Shown here: piece by piece, positions 31,721-43,299 of the stretch
Position numbering within the stretch: the stretch's first letter is position 1
Layout of the letters: each line of letters opens with the position of its first letter
NCBI GenBank assembly: GCA_023014335.1
Contig: JAECYW010000001.1
Span: 4,030,001-4,094,000, forward strand
Length of the DNA: 64,000 nucleotides
Reading direction: 5' to 3'
DNA from: Galerina marginata
Taxonomy: Eukaryota > Basidiomycota > Agaricomycetes > Agaricales > Galerinaceae
The notes under the pieces: generated by a model
Seen by the model: only the letters and a program-made list of their open reading frames with translations
Told to the model about the DNA's origin: nothing
Databases searched by the model: none
Made by a program: the position numbers and the translations under genes

Positions 31721-31991
31721 TCGCACGACACCCTGCAGCTGGGCAGTGTTGGACCTAACCCTTAAGTCTTAATAACCTTTAAGCCTTAATTACATTCTAA
31801 GACTAAGGGTTAACATCAGTTGAAGGGATCTCTAAGTCTTAATTAAGGTCTTAAATATGTGTGACTTGAAATATCAGATGTACGGCCTCAGTAACCGGTG
31901 CAGGAGTTGGGCGGGCTGAGTCGGGGGCCGTCGGGGTCAGTCGCAAAAATTGTCCTGACCAGCCTCTGAGCCTCCGCTCTCCCCAAACTAA

Positions 31992-34900
31992 ATGCCTCCC
32001 CCTAAAGCTCCTATATGGAATCACTTCCTGACGGGCAGCAAACAGAATGCATCTCATGTTCGTGCACATTGTCGTGGCTGTATTGAGAAGGAACGGCCTG
32101 CTGGAGATGTGGTGGAATTGGATGAAGATGGAAAACCGAAGTTATCCTCTCAGTCCTGGGTTATTGAAGGTACCTATAACAGTTAATGGTTTTGACAACT
32201 CACTGATGCACAAGAAGCTTGCAAAAGGGATATTGGTGGTGTACTTGGAGTCAGCTCATCCATGATCGCCCATATCCTCGGGAAAAGCGGGAGCAAACCA
32301 TGCCCAAACGCATCTGCGGAGGCCCGTAAAACTGCAAGACATGCCAAGGACCCGAAAGGCAAAGGAAAACGCGAACGAGAGCCTGAGGAATCTGAGAGTG
32401 ACGGCAATGACGATGGTGGAAGAAAACTGCAAAAAAGGAAGTTACTTACAAAGGTCAAGACGTCCCTGAAGCAATCTCAGCTCAAGGTCTTCCGTGGAAT
32501 CAATGTCCCATTTACCGACGAGCAACTGGAGGTTGTCCGTGAGCAGTTTCTCCGTGCAACCATCTCCGCAAACCTGCCATTTCGGTGGGTTGAGGATCCC
32601 GAGATCATCACTCTTTTCTTGCTTTTCCGAGCTACTGCGGATGAAGCATTGCCCGACCGCAAGCAAATATCTGGACGACTCCTTGATGACGCAGAGTCTC
32701 GAGTCACAGAACGACTGAAACAGCTCCTACGAGGTGAATACGCAGTTCTCGCATCCGACGGGTGGAAAGACGAGTCCAGGGACTCTGTAAATGGTGTAAA
32801 TTTATCAGTTGGAGGAAAAGTAAGTTTTCATCTATCACAATGTCTGCAAAGTGCGACTTACTCTGGATACCCACACCACCAGACTTATCTCATCGATCTA
32901 ATCCATGCAACTGCTCAAAAGAAAGACGGCCCATCGATGTGTATAGCATTTAAAGGAATGATTGACAAAGCTGAGGACCAATACGGAGTGAAAGTCGTCG
33001 CGTTCTGCTGCGACAATGATGGTGGGAGTCAGCGTGGAAGAAAGGACCTTGTCATCGATCGGCCTTGGTTGTTTGGCCCGCCGTGCTGCGCACATCAGGT
33101 GAGAATCAATCTATCAACCGTATTTGAAGCTAATAAGCCAATGTACCCTAGTTTCAACTTATTCTTGGTGAATACTTTATTGAGAATGAAGAGGCAGCAA
33201 AAACTGCAGAACAGGCAACGGACTTCATCGGCTGGGTGCTCAACCACGGAAAAGTTCGATCTATATTCAACGACACACAGGCCGAAATTTCGGTCCCACC
33301 CGGAAAGGTTCTCGCGTTCCTTCCTGCCAACATGACTCGTTGGACTACGCATTTTGTTGCCTTTGACCGTCTTTATGACTTAAAGGATCCCACACGTCGT
33401 GCTGTCATCTCTCGCCGGCAAGACATCATTGCTGCGCAAGTTGGCGCAGAGAAAAATCGTCAGAAAAAGCAAAAGCTCGAGGATGATGCAAATGACCACT
33501 GTGATCTCATCGACGACGGAGGGTTTTGGCGTCGCCTCAAGAATATTGTTGATGACATCGAGCCTATTTGTCTTGGTACTAATCTGAATCAAACAGATGG
33601 ACTGCGTCCGGATCAAGCACTTTTGACATTTGCAGGTATCTTCCTTTACTTCCAGAAGCATTCGAACCCCTCAGTTGCAGCCAGCATGACAAAAAGAGTT
33701 GAGAAACGTTGGAAGGCCCTGGATCAGCCTATGTTTATCCTCGCACTTGTACTCAACCCATTTGAAGGTATTTCATGCTTCGGTGACAAGGCAGGGGTCA
33801 GTCCGTTTACCTTAAACACGGTTTTAATACAGGCAAGTAGTGATTGGAAGTCCGGTCCGGTCCGGTCTTTGGGTCTGAAATCCGAAGACCGAGACTGAGA
33901 CCGGTCTTTTGCGGTTCACGGACTGCAAAGGACCGCACAAGACTGACCAGGACCGGTTTAGAGCAGTCTTGGTCGTTTTTGGCGGTCTTTTAACCGGTCT
34001 CAACCGGTCTTTCGAACCATTGTACTGTTTTCTAGAAATTTAGTCAATAATCAAAGAAACTTAGTAAAAACACTACAATCTCACAATCTGTGATAGTAAT
34101 TGCATAGAATACCATGTATATTGACCTAAATACAGCTGTGAATTAAATTTGAGACATTTCTTTCATTTAAACAAGCCCAAGGACATCAGAATCCATCAAG
34201 AATTGACTGAGTTACAGCCAAATCCGTTGAAATTTACGAATTTAGCTATAACTTTCTCAGTTCTTACTCTAAAATTATGAATTTTTGATCGTTCGAAAGC
34301 TCTTAAAGGTACGTATTTTTGTGTAAAATTTCGAGAGGAAAGACCGGTTGAGACCGGTTAAAACCGGTTTTTGGTCGGTCTTGAAAATTCTGACTTTGAC
34401 GAAGACCGAAGACCGGACCGCGGTTACGGTCTTCATCAGTCTTGTGAATTTCCGGTCTTTATCAGTCCAGTTCCGGTCCAGTCTCGGTCTTTTCGCAGTC
34501 TTTCAACTGGACTTCCAAACACTACAGGCAAGTGCTATATTAACATACTGAAGTGCGTTTAGAGTCTGACGGTTTTACTTCAAGGTTTATCGTCGTATTC
34601 AATTGCGTCCTCCCAAGACCCCACGTTCCGTGGAAGAAGAAGCGGAGTACCAGAAGGTTAAAGTGATTAAGGAGAAAGAAGTCTCGGAATCGTTCTTGAG
34701 CTACCTAAGTGCGAAAGGTCCGTTCGAGGATTGGGAAAAAAACAAAAAAGCCTTCCAGAGTGTTCATGTAAGTTTTTTTTGAGCAGCTCACATATTCCTG
34801 CACTCACAAAGTAAAACGACAGGGAGATAATCCTATTGCTGTCTGGAAAGCATTTCTTACAACGCCGTCCACCTATGAACTTGCGGACCTGGCTCTTTTG

Positions 34901-35599
34901 TTGCTAGGAATGTCAGTAAATCAGGCCGGATTGGAGCGCAACTTCTCGGATCTCAAGATCAAGAAGACGCGCCTTCGGAACCGTTTGAAACTACCCAGGC
35001 TTGAGAAGATGGCAAAGGTGTGTATCTTAAAAAATAAAACTCACTATCATGACGACTTTACACCTCACCAGGTCGGCGCAGACATTCGCACATCGCACAT
35101 GGACGCTGGATTTATTGAAGAACGCGGAAAGCGAAAAAACCACGACGAAGCCAAGGTAGCCGAGCTCTTAGCGGTGCCACGTTATGCCGACTTATTGGAA
35201 GAAGAGGCAAGCTCGAGCGACGAAGAGGACGTGGTGTCGAGGGCACGATCCGGACTTGTCAAGTCTCGAGGTGGGTGGCGGAAGGAAATGGCGAAATGGG
35301 TTCAAAAAGAACGGGAACGCGACAGCGGCTCGAGTGACGATGATGATGACGACGACGACACACTCCAAAATGCCATGTATGGTCGCCAGCGGTCAAAATG
35401 GTTGCCCAGATCCCTTGAATTGCTGTTTGCGGGGAGGAAGGAAACTGATATTGACGAGCAGTTGAGACGAAGTATTCGAAGGCAAGCATACTCGGAGGAG
35501 GCGCGTCTGATGGAACTGCTCGCAAACGAGGAGGAGGACACTGAGAGAATCCCAGATGATGGGGAATTAGAGGGATCTGGTGATGACTTCGGCGGCTGA
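31992..35599 (+). CDS. hAT transposase 1 (BED finger, hAT dimerisation domain)
   Basis: Cuts and rejoins DNA at the hAT ends. Exons: 31992-32169, 32215-32819, 32883-33098, 33152-33832, 34585-34767, 34823-35017 and 35072-35599. The N terminus (WNHFL...HVRAHCRGC) is a BED-type zinc finger. The core includes ASDGWKD and FCCDND segments expected around catalytic acidic residues, and LNPFEGISCFGDKAG. The C-terminal dimerisation region (NPIAVWKAFL, then LALLLLGM and NQAGLERNFS) is typical of hAT. Intron 4 starts with a GC donor (CAG/GCAAGT) and is enlarged by the 687-bp insert. The frame is open across all joins, so the protein could be functional if that intron still splices. Confidence 0.85.
33838..34524. 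mobile_element. Non-autonomous hAT-like element in intron 4 of transposase 1
   Basis: A 687-bp element with ends TAGTGATTGGAAGTCC and the inverted GGACTTCCAAACACTA, flanked by the exact 8-bp duplication CAGGCAAG (33830-33837, 34525-34532). Many ACCGGT/GACCGG motifs crowd both ends. No coding region. Its duplication copies the exon end and the GC splice donor of the host intron. Confidence 0.88.
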
Positions 35600-35736
35600 C
35601 AAAATTTCGCTTATTTTGATCAATGTCTTAATAACCCCTTAGATACAAGTCTTAATTAAGGCGTGTTTCTAAGTGCTAAGACTTAAGGAAAAAAATTGGG
35701 GTTAATAACCCCTTAGAATCCAACACTGCAGCTGGG

Positions 35737-36422
35737 AGCCCGGCGCGACTGACCGCCTGCCCGCCTTCCGATTTCCTACGGCCAGCCATTCTGCAGACGA
35801 CGGCCAGCACCTCTGCGCTGGACTCCCGCGGCCCCATTTGCAACCACAGGCAGCCCACGCCCACCCACGTGCATCCCTTTCGCAAACGAGACCCGATGCC
35901 CGTGAGTTAGGCCCCTGCCCCCTCATCCTCGTCGTTTCGCACTCGCCGCCTGGCCTCCGACAAACCCATTTCCCATCCGCCCCCCAACTCCTCACACCAA
36001 CGTGTTTCGCAAGCAGGACCCAACGGGCCTCCCACTGCCAGTGCGTTTCGTACCCCACGCAAGCCCTGCAACTCTTCACGCCAACCTGTTTCGTAAACCT
36101 ACTGCTGCTGTTTGAACCCCATAAAAAATAAAATAGTTATTAGTTATTAGAATTAACTGAGTACAAGTAACGGTACATTTAATATTAATAATAGACTATT
36201 ATATATTGGCATATAAGATTAAGAAACTAAAAGAAATGTGAGATTAACTTAGGGAACTCCTAGATGCCCTAGGATACCCAAGGAAAATCTAAAATATATT
36301 ACAAGACATAGGCCTTCCTATGAAGTCCTGGGTTCTCCTAGGCTCCCCAGGTTCACCTGGGATTCACCTGTAGAGTACCATAACACTTACTTGTGATGAT
36401 ATTTTCCTGGGGTGACCTGAGG
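35737..36422. other. Right part of element E; no gene
   Basis: A GC-rich segment up to about 36110, then an AT-rich arm with CCTAGG/CCTGGG motifs mirrored at 1312-1660. No open frame with a motif was seen. Confidence 0.5.
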
Positions 36423-36443
36423 CAAAAGTCTTTTTCCTGATGT

Positions 36444-38624
36444 TTGGATATTCACAATATATCCGGCGACATTCAGGAAGGTATTTTTGAGCAACCGACC
36501 TTCAGTGCCTATTCGCAATACAGACACCAAATTAAGTTGAAGGAGCGACGATCGTCGGCTCTTGGCTTCGCAAGTCAGTACCTTCGGAGGACCATCAGCA
36601 ACGATAAGCGCCTTGTGTTCTCTAGGCGCCTAACTGAAGAGGTTTTTCCGGAGCTCGACTCGAAGCTTGGCAGTCTACTCACTGAGGTTCGTTATGTAAA
36701 GTCGGTTAGTGGTATTGGATATGCTGTTAAGCGTGAAACATATTCTACAATTTTGAGAATGCTCTATAATATTCTTAAGGATCTTAAGAACTTTGTTCTC
36801 ATTGAAGGATATGCCATCCCAGGCCTTCCGATTTGGGGAAAGGACGGTGACGTCAGTATTTTCCATCGCGAAAACGAGTACGAAATCTTGGCAATTGTTT
36901 TCCGCACTGAGGTCAAACAATTCCTAAGAACTTTTGACATGGTCTACGATTTTAACGAGTCGCAACCACGTAACCTCGCGTTGAGAAATCTCAAAGGCTA
37001 CAGTTCGGAAGAAAGTTCTGTCAGTCAACGCACGAGATCAATTCCTCGCGTGGCTCCCAGCGAACGTAACAATGTCGAACGTCAATATGCGGCTCACACC
37101 TTTCGAATGCGCGACAGCGAGAGCTTATCAAATTCTTCTTCTGCGGAGAACGGACTGACGGGGATACAGGCAAAACCGTCTAGTAGCTTCCTAACTAGCC
37201 TTCTTGGAAACATTGGAGACAAATTTCAAATGGCTGAACCAAAGCAACGGTTTGCTTCACCCTCATCAGCCCGACTAACTCATCAAATTAAAGGAACGCC
37301 CAATCACAACTATCTGGGAAGTAGCAGTGATCAGCCGCAAAGAATTTTGCCACAAATTCCCAAGACAAATGTTCCCCAACCCGCTTCTACAAAGGGCCCA
37401 TATTTCGACGTCAAACTGAAACCAGAAATGGTACCGAAATGGGATGGAAACACAGACACTCTCGTGCGATGGATTTCCAAAGTCAATAATATTTCCCTTC
37501 TGTTGAAAACAGTGTTCACTCAGCTAGGGAAATTTGTTCCAAGTCGCCTGGAAGGATCTGCCGAAGCTTGGTACTGGTCTCTCCCACAATCCTTCCGTGG
37601 CTTAGCCGAAACAAATTGGGATACACTCAGGAATGCAATTACTGACTTCTACATGAACCGAAAATGGCTTGATCAGCAAAAGGGAAAAGCCATATGAGCC
37701 TACTACTGGGAACCAGGCCATTCAGATGAAATGCCTAGTGAATATTTCATACGCAAGAGAGAGTTACTGGACACCGTGTGGACATTAGATGATTCAGAAT
37801 TAATACTTGAATTTATGAACGGAGCACCCGCGAATTGGAATACAGTACTTACCACTCAGTTATATCCGTCCACTGTCGATTTTCAAACCGCGATTAAATA
37901 CCACAAAGACACCCTTATGGACATAGAGTTTGATTCCTCATTCCAGCAAGACCAATTCGCTTACCGAGGCCCGGATGAAGTCGAGAACGAAGTTGATTCA
38001 TTTGAAAGGACATTTGAGAGTGAAGAGCGATCGGAAAATGGCAAGTCTCCCTACATTCTTAAAACAAATGAGCAAGACACTCAAGGAGAAGCTGTCCGAC
38101 TTGCTCAGCTGTTAACTCCAGAAGAACAATCTCCGAACTCTAACCGAAACCGAATGGAAAATTCACGGGAAGTCAGGGCCTTCCACGTTCGTGTTCAGAA
38201 AGAATCGACTACTTCTAGAGAGAACTGTCAATTTTTCGCTCCTCAAGGAATCGGTAGGGAGAAAAATACGAATACATTTAAGGAGAAGAGCCACATACCC
38301 GTAACTCGCAACAAACCTCAACAATTCAATCCAGCCAATAAGGAATTCAATCCGGTTGATATATTACACCCAAAGTCCAACACAATCGATCCCAAAGTCA
38401 ATTACGGAACTCGTAAATTCTTACTTTCGTCTGCAGTGCCTCCAAAACTGCAACTCAAGTCCAGAATTAAGACAAAGGAGGCTATAAACCCCATTTTAGA
38501 AATTGGGAAAGCTACTATCAAGCCCAATGTCATTGAAGGAGATGAACCATTCCTTACACCTAGGAAGGATTATGAAAATCGTACTTCGTCCTCATTCCGG
38601 TGGGGGGGGGAGTGTGTGAAATGA
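36444..38624 (+). pseudogene. R1 gag-like frame interrupted by one TGA
   Basis: A capsid-like structural protein of an LTR element. The frame runs 36444-37697, stops at TGA (37695-37697) and continues in the same frame to 38624. A segment near FDVKLKPEMVPKWDG, followed by WISKVN and AEAWYWSLP, looks like the start of a retrotransposon gag domain. It carries on after the stop as YYWEPGHSDEMPSEYF and EFMNGAP, so the stop breaks a single domain. CGA to TGA is the simplest origin. No zinc knuckle, protease or polymerase follows. It could be read through, but decay is more likely given R1's LTR divergence. Confidence 0.7.
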
Positions 38625-38921
38625 GAACTGGACATCATAAACGTCAAAAGAAAGGCATTAATGTTGCGGAGGAGGGTACAAAGCACAGCAATAAAATCAA
38701 CCTTACGGACGGCGTTTCACTCAAGTAACGTCCCAGTTTCAGATTTTCGCAATCGGACAAGAAATCGGATTCCGACAACCGGCGTCAAAATTAAGCGCTC
38801 ATGCATGGGACGCACTGCGAATTTGGTACCGTGTTTTTTAATTTTCTGATCCTTTAAAAAGACTTTATTACTACTAAAAGATAGCACTATGTAACTTTGT
38901 ATTCCGAGACTGGGGGGGCTA
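38625..38921 (+). other. R1 3' untranslated part and polypurine tract
   Basis: Non-coding. It ends with GACTGGGGGGGCTA directly before the TG of the 3' LTR, a polypurine tract. An earlier G-run lies at 38601-38609. Confidence 0.65.
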
Positions 38922-39815
38922 TGTTATGGATTTATATCTTGTTTTGAAGTCGCGGAACACAAAGGTTCCTTTTGCCGAGATCACCGAGCACGTTGACTCA
39001 CAGGTAAAAAGTGACTCGTTCTTCCTCTCCAGTATGCCGTAGATACATACAGAATGTACTAGAATTTAGTGTAGCTCATGTATATAAGAACGGCACTTGC
39101 ACCTTGAATATGATCGATCATCTTACCCTTGCAAATACACCCGTGTGAACTTGAACCTAAGTTTACCACTCGTCCTAAGTCTTACAGGGGTCCTGTAACA
39201 CATGCTATTGCCAGTGCTGTGGAGCTTCCGCTCCAACTATGTGCGGAACAACGGGATCTGCCCCTATTCAAGACAACTACCGGCACTACCGCATACGATC
39301 GACGGCAAGCTCTAATAATAGGTATACAAATTATTTCTCTTCCTATTCCTTCATCCATGAGACGGCCCCTCGCTAATTACATATATTCCTTCATTCACAT
39401 GCCGATCTCAGGGAAACTCCCCCTTTTTCTTTCTTCCCCTTGAAATTTTACAGAGAAAATTTCATAGCTAGAAAGGTATAAAAGTCCTGTAGTAGCTACG
39501 TGTTTTCTTTGGTTAATCGCAACCCACCAATTTCAAGACCTTTTGGCTGTAAACGTTCAGCGCATCTGGCAACACGCATCGAGTTACGCCGAGTAACTAC
39601 CAACTACTTGAACATTTCTAGGACGTAGTTGACGGAGACACTACCTACCCTCACCCCTTTCCCTTTCCAACCTCGTTGGAATACCTTCAGTGCGGTACAT
39701 AGCGGCGAGCCTCGTATAGCTAAGGAGTAAGTAATCGTCTCTCAGGTACTATTAAACTAACCGGCACGTTAATACTCGATTTCAGAACTCAAGGATCTAA
39801 CCGCAGATCTCAACA
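38922..39815 (+). repeat. R1 3' LTR, enlarged by a solo LTR
   Basis: Matches 656-1073 in two parts, 38922-39217 and 39694-39815, with the solo LTR and its duplication between. ACCAC follows at 39816-39820. Confidence 0.9.
39218..39689. mobile_element. Solo LTR inside the R1 3' LTR
   Basis: 472 bp, starts TGTGGAGC and ends ACCTTCA, flanked by GTGC on both sides (39214-39217, 39690-39693). The empty site is visible in the R1 5' LTR near 950. A GTATAAAAG box is at about 39475. It is probably the remnant of LTR-LTR recombination of another retrotransposon; the family is unknown. Confidence 0.75.
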
Positions 39816-40339
39816 ACCACTTCGAGACTTGAATCACCTTCTGAGACCGAAGTGTCGACGTAGGCGTCGAATTCCAGAGCGTCCTCATAGTACTTCCTTG
39901 TTGATTGTTGTCGACCTCCTGACGGAGAGTTGGTGGTGCAAGCACTTTCATTGGGGTCAGGAAAACGATAGAAGCGGAAGCTCCGCGTGATTGTTGGCCG
40001 ATTTTGCGAATGCTGGCCTGAAACCCCAGGGTTAGCACAAAAAGAGGAAATCATCTTTGTCGGTTGAGATATGTACTCACATACAATCTCGTCCACTAAA
40101 TCGAAATCGAAATTGAATTCGAAGTCGACTTCAGGATAGAATGTCGCGAAAGGGGCGGTGCCGCCGTGGCGGTCGGTTTGAGCTAGTCCTGGGTTTACTG
40201 GACCTGGAAAATCAAGTAATGACGCATTGGATCTAATTGGCATGGCAGTCTGAGCGTCGAGGTTGGAGATGGGTAAAGAACTTGAAGTATGATGCGAGTT
40301 TGGATGACGAACCTTGTGGATGTGGCAGTCGAAACCCAT
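39816..40339 (-). pseudogene. Gene X copy A, 5' coding part, interrupted by R1
   Basis: Unknown host gene. The first coding exon starts at ATG 40339 (MGFDCHIHKV) and ends at a GTGAGT donor at 40080, after a stretch of FNFDFDLVDEI. Copies C (46963-47113) and B (55239-55471) keep the same ATG context, the same FNF.F.L.DEI stretch and a donor at the same place. That conservation is the evidence that it is a real exon. The following exon continues to 39816, where R1 cuts it; the rest is at 500-655. I recognise no domain. Confidence 0.5.
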
Positions 40340-42715
40340 GCCAGTGGACTGAGCGGAGGCAGCGGGAGAATAAAAGTATCTGAATCATTATTTTGTATCG
40401 AAATCAAACGGCATTCGATTTCAACTCCAGGTTGCTCCAGGTGTAGAACTTGAAGGAGAGCATAATTACTAACCCAGTCGCGTCCTCCTCCTATTGAGCC
40501 ATCATGTATCATTCTGTAAATCAGTGGTTGAGCAGGCAGCTCTGCGCAGTCTTCTTTCGTTGTCTCAGAACTAAAAGTGGAAAGCGAACACCAGCCGTAT
40601 AAATGAGAGAGTCTGAGAGGAGCATAAATGTCAACTTTTGAGGTCCAACCCAGGCACCCCAAACAGTTGGGTATGCTGTGATACGGCTGTCCAAACACTT
40701 AGAGTAGTAACTACATCACACGTCGCATGTATCTACGTAGTTTCAAACTCAGCCGGCATCATCAGGTGGTGAGTGCCAGGATCACGTGATCCATTCTCGT
40801 CAATAAACCGCACTGATGGTTGTTTCTCAGAAGCACTTGTGCTGAGCGACATGCCAGCAAATATCCTGTATTTGCACCTAGTGCGAAGCATACAGTACTT
40901 GTTTTCCAAATTCCAACGGACGGTTTGGCAAAAGCGTAGGTTGATCAATTGGTTTGGTTTGGTTGGAATCAGCTGACGTAATGTTCATCAAAGGGTGCCG
41001 AAGCGCCTCTTTAAATATTGCATTCCCATTCGCTGGATAATACTCGGCGTTGATCGCCCTGCCTGATCTGATGTCACTGATTCACAGCTGACCCAAATGC
41101 TTCATGAATCACATCGTTCACCCCACATCGTTATCGGCTCATACTCATAACTATCTCAACCTCATAATCTGCCACCAATTTGGCAGCGTACCCCGCAGGT
41201 TTACAGTATAGTTTACATTGACAATGGCGCCGCTCAAAGTTCCACACGCAGGACCATGTTCTCCCTACCTCGCCAGGGTGTCTCGAGTGTCGTGTCATTG
41301 TATCCGCCCGGGTGAGTGCAAACAAGTGTAACACTGCGCGCCGAACTTACCTCCCGCTTGATCAGGCTCGATCTCTCTTCTTGAGTAGAGGCTCTAGCAA
41401 CAATATCGCAGCATTTATCTTTAGCAACTCGGCGACATGATCCTAGCTTTTCTCACACCTCTGCGTTTGTTCCAAAGGAATAACCGTGCGTCGTATCTTA
41501 GTTCTCCAAACTCCTCTCAGAGCTACCCGTCCAGACCAAACTTCCATCTACTCCGACGCCGCTACACATAGGCAGGATAAGTGAAGACCAGCATCGCCTC
41601 GCCCGCCATCTAAAACACCTCTCAATACGTTCATTTTCGTCGTCGCACCTGAATCTTCACAAACCACAAGCTCTGTTCTCCGCCCCATCATTGTTATAAC
41701 TCTACCACCCCCTTCCTTCCGGACGCAACATATTCCAACACCCACACGCAGGACCATGACTTGATCCACTCGCAATAATTTCCTTACAAACGTGCCGCCC
41801 ACGCCCAGATTAGGGTTTGGGTGGTACTAGAGCGAGTACACCCGCAGTTCATATGCGTTCCTGTGTGTGTGTGTCGTAGAAATTTGGTGCCGCCCGGGCT
41901 TTCTCCATCTCCATCCAGAAACGACTGACTAAGACTCCTACACCCCGCTTGGAAGACGCTGGGAAAACCTCGCAACGAGGCTGGGACGCATGCATTTCGT
42001 ATTCCCGCATGCTCCAGCTGTCCATGCAAACCTTTAAGTCAGCGGCCTTTATACTGAGCGTGCGCTAGGGAAAATGTCCGTTCTGGTGTATAATTTTGCA
42101 ACTAACCATCATCTTCTGTCCTCACCTCGACTCTTGACCTTGTACTCGCCAAAAATTCCTGCTGCCAGCTCTTCCACCCGTATAATCGCGTGTTGTGTCA
42201 AGCGAGCGTACACGGTGGAATTCATCTCGCTTTTCCTCTACCTTCCTGGCTCGTTTCCCTCTGGGCCTATTGTCCGGGTTTTGTTCGCGGTTATATTCGA
42301 GCCGCGAAGATTGCGGACTTTTCTCTCTTTCCCTGAAATTTGTCTTGTATTACCTCGTCTTCGAAGTCTTCGATTTCTTGATTCATTAATCGACCTTATT
42401 CATGCCTTTCAAGTTTCTACCAGTCTTCTGGGCCTTCAACAAGAATAACTCCGTCTGAATCTCTTATAGGTACCCTTTGTCCCATCTTCCGTATGATTTT
42501 AGGATAAGACCAATTTTTTCATGCCGCGAACTTGCATCAGCATTGCGAGGTATGAGAACACGGATTTACGGCTGTTTTTACCCGCATATATTCATCTTTG
42601 ACCTCCTTGGAGTGTTCGTCTCGCTTGTGCCGAAACCTGGCTGTGTCATACTCGACTCACAAACAGTTATCTAGGAGACACTTATCTTTTCTATTCTATC
42701 GGTAGAGTAGGCCAT
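39816..42715. repeat. Right part of segmental-duplication copy A
   Basis: Aligns with about 54981-58075 (copy B) in the same order: gene X, its upstream region (40730-41050 with 55850-56100), the block 41780-42060 with 57130-57400, and the pyrimidine-rich block 42070-42715 with 57420-58075. It lacks the MITE that copy B has. A minus-strand frame at 41784-42029 is partly kept in copy B (57106-57342, shared FQAGCR.LSQ.FLDGDGES), but I cannot assign a product. Other open frames here are not conserved. Confidence 0.7.
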
Positions 42716-43299
42716 TCGATCTCTGATCATGCCATGATTCTTTGTTCTTTTTGTCATTAGCTGGCAAAATTTAATTATGATTCCAAATCAGCTTTTCTTC
42801 GAATTTCTGATCAAGCTTATCGCGAACACTCTGTTGGTGATTTAGAACCGGAAGAAGCCACTTTTTCAGCAATTTTTCGCGTTTCCGCAGTCGCTCGAGC
42901 GTCCCGGAGGCGCTCGAAAAGGAATCAGAGCGAACGAGCGATTTTTGACGAAGTTAGGAAATGCCATTCTGACCTTCTAATGATCTGGCACTAAGGTCGA
43001 CGGCTTGACGATTTTTTTTCATACAGAAAGCTGTAGAATACTTAAGCCGCCTCAATGAACACTTTTATCAATTTCTAGACTCTAAACATCTTAAACCAAG
43101 AGTATCAATGTGAACATATTAATATAGGCAATGTATGAAGTATTATGACTACTCGTCCTCGCCTTCGCTTGCCCGCCAACTGCGTAAACAACGAGCACAA
43201 TTTGAAAAGGTAGTGGTCGGCGCCGTCTAGCCAAAGGCCAGAAAGCATAAAGAACGCTTGAGAATCGTAAAATACACGAAACTTGGAAGCCCGATTAAT
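42716..43299. other. Intergenic, nothing recognised
   Basis: AT-rich to mixed sequence after the end of copy A. A short hairpin with arms CGAGCG/CGCTCG lies near 42896-42918. A 72-codon minus-strand frame (43105-43323) overlaps the next tandem repeat and has no support of its own. Confidence 0.35.

Larger units (their letters stand above)
31744..35728 (+). mobile_element. hAT transposon 1 with nested hAT-like insert
   Basis: A 3,985-bp element with ends CAGTGTTGGA...TCCAACACTG and an exact 8-bp duplication CAGCTGGG (31736-31743 and 35729-35736), the hAT hallmarks. Subterminal TTAATAACC-type motifs are repeated at both ends. It sits in element E just outside D1. It carries one seven-exon transposase gene that I can read without a stop, and a 687-bp non-autonomous element in that gene's fourth intron. 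Confidence 0.93.
1312..36422. mobile_element. Element E, unclassified GC-rich transposon inside the R1 leader
   Basis: The arms 1312-1660 and 36131-36422 are related as loose inverted repeats rich in CCAGG/CCTGGG motifs: GGTAAGCCCAGG at the left, and GGTCACCCCAGG on reading the right end inwards. Without the nested D1 and the hAT, E is about 2.7 kb. Its interior is GC-rich repeats with no convincing coding region. The exact termini and the target duplication are not resolved; the leader on both sides shares only AAAAG next to the joint. Confidence 0.5.
656..39815 (+). mobile_element. R1, gag-only LTR retrotransposon, host of a five-level nest
   Basis: R1 has a 418-bp 5' LTR (656-1073) and a 3' LTR (38922-39815, lengthened by a solo LTR), both TG...CA, and is flanked by the 5-bp duplication ACCAC. 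Its own sequence is only about 1-1311 side leader plus 36423-38921: a primer-binding-like TGG tract after the 5' LTR, a gag-like frame, and a G-run polypurine tract before the 3' LTR. I see no protease, reverse transcriptase or integrase, so it looks non-autonomous. The LTRs differ at about six of 418 positions, so it is clearly older than the gypsy nested in it. The remainder, about 35 kb, is inserted DNA. Confidence 0.85.

Noticed and set aside
42074..42448. 124-codon frame starting MSVLVYNFATNHH
   Set aside because: The start is shared with copy B (57420), but the frame there stops after about 50 codons, so coding is doubtful.
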